Part shown: positions 7,228-11,030 of the stretch, one piece after another
Layout of the letters: each line of letters begins with the position of its first letter
Numbering within the stretch: the first letter of the stretch is position 1
DNA from: Alphaproteobacteria bacterium
GTDB lineage: Bacteria > Pseudomonadota > Alphaproteobacteria > JAGOMX01
DNA length: 11,030 nt
Assembly: GCA_016742295.1 (NCBI GenBank)
Contig: JACVCA010000027.1
Location: 1-11,030 of the forward strand
Direction: 5' to 3'
Made by a program: the position numbers and the translations under genes
The notes under the pieces: generated by a model
What the model saw: the letters and a program-made list of their open reading frames with translations, nothing else
Databases searched by the model: none
Told to the model about the DNA's origin: nothing

Positions 7228-8466
7228 CTAACTTAGATATAAAGCTCTCACGCGAGCCAAACAGTCTTCACGGTTTGGTTTAAAATCGTTGTCAATCCAC
7301 CATTCCTCAACAGCTTTAAGTATTTCTCCAAGGTTTGGGCCAGGCAAGATTTCCATTTGAATTAGATCCTGACCCTTGACAGGAAATGTAACAGGAGACC
7401 AAGATTGAGCTTGCATTACATAGCTTTGAGTTATTTCAAAATCTTCTTGCTTTTTCGCAGCCAAAAGCAAGCTTAGATCTTCGAAAATAGCTCCCCCATT
7501 CTCATAAAGAACCCTATTTCTTTGCTTACTTATATTAAAATTCGGTTTTGTCTTTAAAGTTTCAAGCAAGAGCTCTAGATGATTCTTTTCACGCTTGGAC
7601 CATCGCAAACGTTGTGCTAAATAAGAAAGGTCTTCCCCTTCAATCAAGAGGGCAAGCCGACGCAACGGGTGACTTGAAAGTAAGAGTTTTATCTCAAGTT
7701 GCATTAACCTATTAAGATTTTCAAATGATTGATTTGATAGAACAAAATTTTCAAATAAAGCCGACCAAATTCCGTGAGAGCCCATCAACCTTAAGCAAGG
7801 AACCGGATTTTTCGCCATTAAAAGACGACTGAGCTCATTCCAAATACGCTCGCCTGATAATCCTTGCAAACCTGTGCGCTCACTACGGCAAGCTTTCAAA
7901 GCTTTTAAATCTGGTGAACCCCGCCCATAAAAGGAATGGAAACGAAAAAATCGCAGTATACGCAGATAATCTTCCCGAATACGCGCCACAGAATCCCCGA
8001 TAAATTTAACGCGACCAGCTTTAATATCGTCAAGCCCATGACAAGGATCATAAAATGTACCGTCAAGGTCTGCATAAAGTGCATTCATGGTAAAATCCCG
8101 TCGCTGGGCATCTTCATACCAATTGTGAGTAAATCCAACCTTAGCTCGCCTGCCATCGGTTTCAAGATCTGTCCGCAAGGTCGTGATATGGAAGTACATA
8201 TCACCTTGAACTGCCAACACTGATCCATAAGCTACACCGAGAGGAACACTCATGATTTGCGCTTGCGTTAAAAGCTGAATGACTGTCTCAGGCAATTCAG
8301 TGGTTGCAATATCTATATCATGAACAGGTTTTGCTAAAAGTGCATCCCGCACACAGCCGCCAACGAACTTGGCATCACCAGTGCCACTCTTTAAAGCATG
8401 CATTACCTTACGCGTCTCAGGTGCAATGAGCCAATCTTGTGGGAGTAAGGTACCAATCGGTTTCAT
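7228..8466 (-). CDS. cca: CCA tRNA nucleotidyltransferase (class II polymerase beta family)
   Basis: This enzyme adds or repairs the 3' CCA end of tRNAs from CTP and ATP without a nucleic-acid template. The 412 residues fit bacterial class II enzymes. The head domain has FVGGCVRDALL (34-44) and the metal-binding pair in DIDIATT (50-56). RRDFTMNALYADLDG (122-136), EDYLRILRFFRF (165-176) and SGERIWNEL (204-212) are the other conserved blocks. Residues about 215-412 form the more variable helical body and tail. Poly(A) polymerase belongs to the same family and cannot be fully excluded by motifs, but the length and the head-domain sequence fit the CCA-adding form common in alphaproteobacteria. 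The ATG is fixed by an in-frame TAA four codons upstream. The ribosome binding site is weak. It is first in the minus-strand series, 105 nt before lpxC. Confidence 0.92.
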   Translation of the reverse strand: MKPIGTLLPQDWLIAPETRKVMHALKSGTGDAKFVGGCVRDALLAKPVHDIDIATTELPETVIQLLTQAQIMSVPLGVAYGSVLAVQGDMYFHITTLRTDLETDGRRAKVGFTHNWYEDAQRRDFTMNALYADLDGTFYDPCHGLDDIKAGRVKFIGDSVARIREDYLRILRFFRFHSFYGRGSPDLKALKACRSERTGLQGLSGERIWNELSRLLMAKNPVPCLRLMGSHGIWSALFENFVLSNQSFENLNRLMQLEIKLLLSSHPLRRLALLIEGEDLSYLAQRLRWSKREKNHLELLLETLKTKPNFNISKQRNRVLYENGGAIFEDLSLLLAAKKQEDFEITQSYVMQAQSWSPVTFPVKGQDLIQMEILPGPNLGEILKAVEEWWIDNDFKPNREDCLARVRALYLS

Positions 8467-8971
8467 GAATTCAGTTTAGTGTGGGAAAGTTTTTTTTGAA
8501 AGATGATAATGATTTGGAGAATTTTCATAATACAAAATGGCGTCTTTTTACTGCCCTTACTGCTTTATTAGCACCGCCTCATAAAATCTAGAACCTCTCT
8601 TTTTTAATTATGCAAGAAGAAGAGGATTTTGCAAAAAAAATAATTTTTCATAAACAAGAGCCTCTAACATCATTACTCTTTTCTCATGATTTAATTTGTT
8701 TTCATTAGGCCCAGTAAACTCCTTGACCTACTTCATACAGCAATAACCTATAATCTTATTCCATTATTTGAGCGCGTTAAAGAGTATATAGTTGAGGGCT
8801 TTACCAAAAATACCATATGAAAACGCTTGTTTATCATGAAAATACGAGCTTGTTAGTTTTGCTATGCATTTTCCACATGGTCATCTTTTAAAAATGATAA
8901 TGGTAAAAACCTGCAGAATCTGTAAAGTAATAAATGCTAATAGTGGTTTCATTTATATGTTGTGAGGTAAT
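8467..8971. other. 505-nt spacer between divergent cca and the secreted-protein gene
   Basis: No convincing gene is seen. The cca end has an upstream -10-like TATTAT on the minus strand (8532-8527) without a good -35. The plus strand has TTGACC (8723-8728) and TATAAT (8749-8754). A loose tandem repeat of ATGAAAA..CG..CTTGTT occurs at 8817-8831 and 8836-8854. Stops occur in all frames and the base composition is AT-rich, as expected for a non-coding spacer or a decayed gene; I cannot tell which. Confidence 0.6.
8723..8754 (+). promoter_or_regulatory. Candidate promoter for the secreted-protein gene
   Basis: TTGACC and TATAAT are near-perfect and perfect sigma-70 hexamers, but they are 20 bases apart, longer than the usual 16-18. 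If used, transcription would start near 8761 and leave a leader of about 210 nt before the ATG at 8972. Other AT-rich hexamers nearer the gene are weaker, for example TTGAGG (8792-8797) with TATGAA (8816-8821). Confidence 0.3.
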
Positions 8972-9712
8972 ATGATTAAAAATACAAAACTTTTAGTTTC
9001 TACCGCTCTTACCTTTTCTTTCTTGATTGGAAATATAAGCCTTGCCAGTCTTGATGATTTTTCAGAAGATGCGGTTATTTCCCAGAAATCGCTGAGTGCT
9101 TTAGGTTGGAAAGATGATTATCAAGAAATAGCGTTAATAGGTAACGCTGAAGTTAACGATTTTCTAACTGCAGAAAAGACTCAGAAAAAGGCCTGGAAAA
9201 ATGCAGGTGGTGCAGGCACACTTTATCCAGAATCAGCCGGTGCTCGTCTTCAAAAGACATACCGTACAGCTGTGACCGCTGCTAAATTAGGTTGGGATAT
9301 TGCTGAACCTTTTGTTTTTGCAGCAGGTGCTCGTGTCATCGGTGACTTCACTCTGAGTTACATCGGACCTTGGGTTGTAGAAAGAGCGGGAATTGCTGCA
9401 TCTTCTACTGCTTCTACGCTTAATTCTTGGTGGACACGTTATGACCCTTTTGATAAGGCTGATAAATATGTTCGCTACGTAGCTTCGAAAGTTGCCGAAG
9501 GGGAAGCCTTAAGAGATCTTGGATTTTTAACAGATACAGTTCAGACCTATGCTGTTCCTGTAGCTAATACAGTTTACAAGGCAACTCTTATAGCAGCTAA
9601 AACTGCTTATACGGGTGCGAAAATTCTTGGCTCTGCTGTGAGTAGCGCTTATAGCTGGGGAACAAGTTGGTTCGCTAGTCCAGCAACTGCAAGCACAGCA
9701 GAAGCAGCTTAA
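8972..9712 (+). CDS. Secreted protein of unknown family, Ala-rich
   Basis: I recognise no family. The 246 residues begin with a Sec signal peptide: Lys3 and Lys6, a hydrophobic core at about 7-20, and likely cleavage after Ala25 in ISLA|SL. There is no lipobox Cys, so a periplasmic or exported soluble protein is expected. The mature part is rich in Ala, Ser, Thr, Tyr and Trp, with hydrophobic or amphipathic stretches at about 96-145 and 186-235 but no clear membrane anchor. A short internal repeat is visible: TYRTAVTAAK (96-105) and VYKATLIAAK (201-210). The ATG has a good ribosome binding site, GAGGT at 8964-8968, a few bases upstream. The gene stands alone with long spacers on both sides and ends at a strong hairpin terminator, so it is probably a single-gene transcript. 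It may be lineage-specific; a role at the cell surface or host interface is only a guess. Confidence 0.85.
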   Translation: MIKNTKLLVSTALTFSFLIGNISLASLDDFSEDAVISQKSLSALGWKDDYQEIALIGNAEVNDFLTAEKTQKKAWKNAGGAGTLYPESAGARLQKTYRTAVTAAKLGWDIAEPFVFAAGARVIGDFTLSYIGPWVVERAGIAASSTASTLNSWWTRYDPFDKADKYVRYVASKVAEGEALRDLGFLTDTVQTYAVPVANTVYKATLIAAKTAYTGAKILGSAVSSAYSWGTSWFASPATASTAEAA

Positions 9713-9738
9713 GCTAAAAAACAAAACTCTCTAAAGTT

Positions 9739-9770
9739 GCAAGCCGCACTGACATTACAGTGCGGCTTGC
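9739..9770 (+). terminator. Intrinsic terminator after the secreted-protein gene
   Basis: A perfect 13-bp stem (9739-9751 pairing with 9758-9770, GCAAGCCGCACTG and its complement) closes a six-base loop ACATTA. It begins 26 bases after the stop codon. The following bases are T- and C-rich rather than a pure T run. The GC-rich stem stands out from the AT-rich surroundings. Confidence 0.85.
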
Positions 9771-10139
9771 TCTAGACTTCTCTTTCCTTTTCTTGTTATA
9801 TATCCTGCGTCCTCTTTCGTCATTTTCACTTAGGTGAGGATCCAGGAGAAGGTATACAAGTCATGATAGAACCAAATTAAAAATTATACATAGAAAATCT
9901 TATACCTTTTTTGTAGGTCTTTCTAATTTCTCATTTACGGAGCATGATGAGAAGAGGCTCAGGGCATATGATCGTTGCAGGCGAATGATGCAAAAAAGCA
10001 AATGTTAGGCTATAAAAGCCTGTTAACCTATATTTAAACCTCTCGTATTTGTTATCCGGGGTTTACCTATCGAAGATAAAGCGATTTATAGAAATGATTT
10101 TATCCATTATCTATATATCCGTTATTTGAAAACAGATGA
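9771..10139. other. 369-nt spacer between convergent genes
   Basis: No gene of useful length is seen. It contains an inverted repeat AAGGTATA (9849-9856) and TATACCTT (9901-9908), the second arm running into six T. It also holds a five-codon frame at 9863-9880 after AGGAGAAGG, and a small hairpin AGGCT/AGCCT (10007-10021). Two convergent genes need little space, so the length is unexplained. It may hold a small RNA or the remains of a lost gene. Confidence 0.5.
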
Positions 10140-10745
10140 TTAAGCAGCTAATCTTTGATACCGCCAAACGGTTGCGGGGGGCAAGTTTCGGAAAGCAACT
10201 CCTACCCTTGTCTGACTTAACCCAAAGTGAGACGCGGCCAGGGGAGACATCGGACGATAAGTATATTGGAAAAGCTCGCCCTCATGATCCATAACTGCAA
10301 AACTTGCATCAATAATCTTTCGCTGTACTTCTTTTGGCATAGCTGTCATCGGCATACCTGAGATAACCGTTGATACTTTGCCAACCCATTCAGAGGGAAG
10401 AAGTTTAGCTAAATCACAGGCATTTCCTTGAATAACATTCACAGTGGGCATTGTTTTCTTCAAGTATTCACATAGTTCTGGATCAAGCTCCACCACATAA
10501 AGGCGATCATGGGGTATCCCCATCTCAAGGAGCATACGCGTCAAACAGCCTGTCCCTGCTCCAAGCTCAACAATTATACGGTCATCTTTTAAAGCAATCT
10601 GACGGCAAACTAGGCGAGTAAGAGCAGGAGAACTGGGAATAACGGCACCTAAACGAAGGGGATGGCGTAACCACCGGCGAAAAAATAATAATGTTTCTTT
10701 ATAGTTAATTTTCATTTGTGAGTTCATTATGATGTTCTTATTCAT
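10140..10745 (-). CDS. SAM-dependent methyltransferase, PmtA-like phospholipid N-methyltransferase
   Basis: This is a class I SAM methyltransferase of 201 residues, resembling the short bacterial PmtA enzymes that methylate phosphatidylethanolamine stepwise to phosphatidylcholine at the inner membrane. The N-terminal block FFRRWLRHPLRLGAVIPSSP (21-40) is typical of that family. SAM motif I is VELGAGTG (59-66), the acidic motif II is VVELD (84-88), and GNACDL (107-112) follows. The central SGMPMTAMP (129-137) and the C-terminal FRNLPPATVWRY (185-196) also fit. Some related proteins are annotated as rRNA adenine dimethylases; the length and the N-terminus argue against that. The ATG at 10745 is preceded by AAAGGA at eight bases (10759-10754), which favours it over Met7 or Met11. 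It is divergent from asd across 125 nt. No clear terminator is seen downstream. Confidence 0.8.
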   Translation of the reverse strand: MNKNIIMNSQMKINYKETLLFFRRWLRHPLRLGAVIPSSPALTRLVCRQIALKDDRIIVELGAGTGCLTRMLLEMGIPHDRLYVVELDPELCEYLKKTMPTVNVIQGNACDLAKLLPSEWVGKVSTVISGMPMTAMPKEVQRKIIDASFAVMDHEGELFQYTYRPMSPLAASHFGLSQTRVGVAFRNLPPATVWRYQRLAA

Positions 10746-10753
10746 TATATTGA

Positions 10754-10759
10754 TCCTTT
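10754..10759 (-). promoter_or_regulatory. Ribosome binding site of the PmtA-like gene
   Basis: Minus-strand AAAGGA ends eight bases before the ATG at 10745. It decides between that start and the in-frame ATGs at codons 7 and 11. Confidence 0.65.
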
Positions 10760-10806
10760 AAATTTACAGCATGCTGCTAACATGACCTGATATGACGTTA
10801 AGATCA

Positions 10807-10835
10807 AGTATACTTTTTGCAAAGAGTTGTTTAAA
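10807..10835 (-). promoter_or_regulatory. Candidate promoter for the PmtA-like gene, with a palindromic -10
   Basis: On the minus strand TTTAAA (10835-10830) is followed after exactly 17 bases by TATACT (10812-10807), giving a leader of about 55 nt. The -10 lies in the 8-base palindrome AGTATACT (10807-10814), so the plus strand also reads TATACT (10809-10814) towards asd, though without a good -35. Another palindrome, CAGCATGCTG (10767-10776), sits in the leader. Confidence 0.4.
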
Positions 10836-10870
10836 ATTTTTATTTTATTCACTTAGAGGAGAGAATTTAA

Positions 10871-11030
10871 ATGAGCTATAAGGTTGCTGTGGTAGGCGCT
10901 ACCGGGAATGTAGGGCGTGAAATTCTCAATACCCTTGAGCAACGAGAGTTCCCAATTTCAGAGATTGTAGCTCTAGCATCCCAAGATTCGATTGGAAAAC
11001 AAGCTTCATTCGGTGAAGAAACTTCAATAC
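10871..11030 (+). CDS. asd: Aspartate-semialdehyde dehydrogenase, 5' part
   Basis: Asd reduces aspartyl phosphate to aspartate semialdehyde with NADPH, at the branch leading to diaminopimelate/lysine, threonine and methionine. Only the first 53 codons are present; the gene runs off the window. The N-terminus MSYKVAVVGATGNVGREIL (1-19) has the Rossmann NADP-binding loop GATGNVG (9-15), and EFPISEIVALASQDSIGK (26-43) matches the next family block. The ATG has a strong ribosome binding site, AGGAG at 10857-10861, nine bases upstream. In a host-associated bacterium it would at least supply diaminopimelate for the cell wall. Confidence 0.93.
   Translation, partial: MSYKVAVVGATGNVGREILNTLEQREFPISEIVALASQDSIGKQASFGEETSI

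Noticed and set aside
7936..8223. A 95-codon plus-strand frame opposite cca
   Set aside because: It covers the conserved catalytic head of the CCA-adding enzyme on the other strand and looks like a by-product of that coding constraint.
8501..8517. GATGATAATGAT stretch resembling part of a Fur box
   Set aside because: Only about half of the consensus is matched, and such strings are common by chance in AT-rich DNA; the neighbouring genes have no iron link.
8503..8571. A 22-residue hydrophobic plus-strand frame in the cca spacer
   Set aside because: It is short and AT-rich, lacks a good ribosome binding site and is not distinguishable from chance.
8572..8700. Purine/pyrimidine-rich CCTCT...AGAGG pairing as a structured RNA
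   Set aside because: The arms are short with mismatches, and the low-complexity sequence makes chance pairing likely.
10007..10021. AGGCT/AGCCT hairpin as terminator of the PmtA-like gene
   Set aside because: The stem has only five pairs, the T-rich part on the minus strand is interrupted and starts several bases later, and it lies about 120 nt beyond the stop.

Overview
The window looks like AT-rich chromosomal DNA (about 40% G+C by eye) from an alphaproteobacterium, probably a host-associated lineage of the Holosporales/Rickettsiales type. The evidence is the minus-strand order lpxC-bamD-recN-ligA, which is a familiar alphaproteobacterial arrangement, the compact PmtA-like phospholipid methyltransferase, and the base composition. 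The lineage is an inference from gene content, not a database result. No rRNA, tRNA, CRISPR array, insertion sequence or prophage gene was seen.

Layout. Nucleotides 1-1248 (+) hold the 3' part of a large unrecognised protein. It has an unknown helical N-terminal part, a long low-complexity linker and a C-terminal domain that resembles the HicA toxin fold. It converges on a five-gene minus-strand series. In transcription order this is a CCA tRNA nucleotidyltransferase (8466-7228), lpxC (7122-6115), bamD (5933-5082), recN (5072-3405) and ligA (3408-1291). bamD, recN and ligA are tightly packed: 9 nt separate bamD from recN, and recN and ligA overlap by 4 nt. lpxC and bamD are 181 nt apart, and that spacer has its own candidate promoter and an imperfect hairpin. 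No good intrinsic terminator is visible inside the series.

From 8467 to 10139 the window is sparse. A 246-residue secreted protein with no recognised family (8972-9712, +) stands alone between two long spacers of 505 and about 370 nt, and ends at a 13-bp-stem terminator. A convergent PmtA-like methyltransferase follows (10745-10140, -). It is divergent from asd (from 10871, +), which is cut by the window end. The two share a short spacer with a palindromic -10-like site.

Together the known genes are housekeeping: lipid A synthesis (LpxC), outer-membrane protein assembly (BamD), break repair (RecN), nick sealing (LigA), tRNA 3'-end maturation (Cca), membrane phospholipid methylation (PmtA-like) and the aspartate pathway to lysine/diaminopimelate, threonine and methionine (Asd). 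I did not find a convincing complete new multigene system. The parts most worth a second look are the HicA-like domain on the partial protein and the orphan secreted protein with its flanking spacers.
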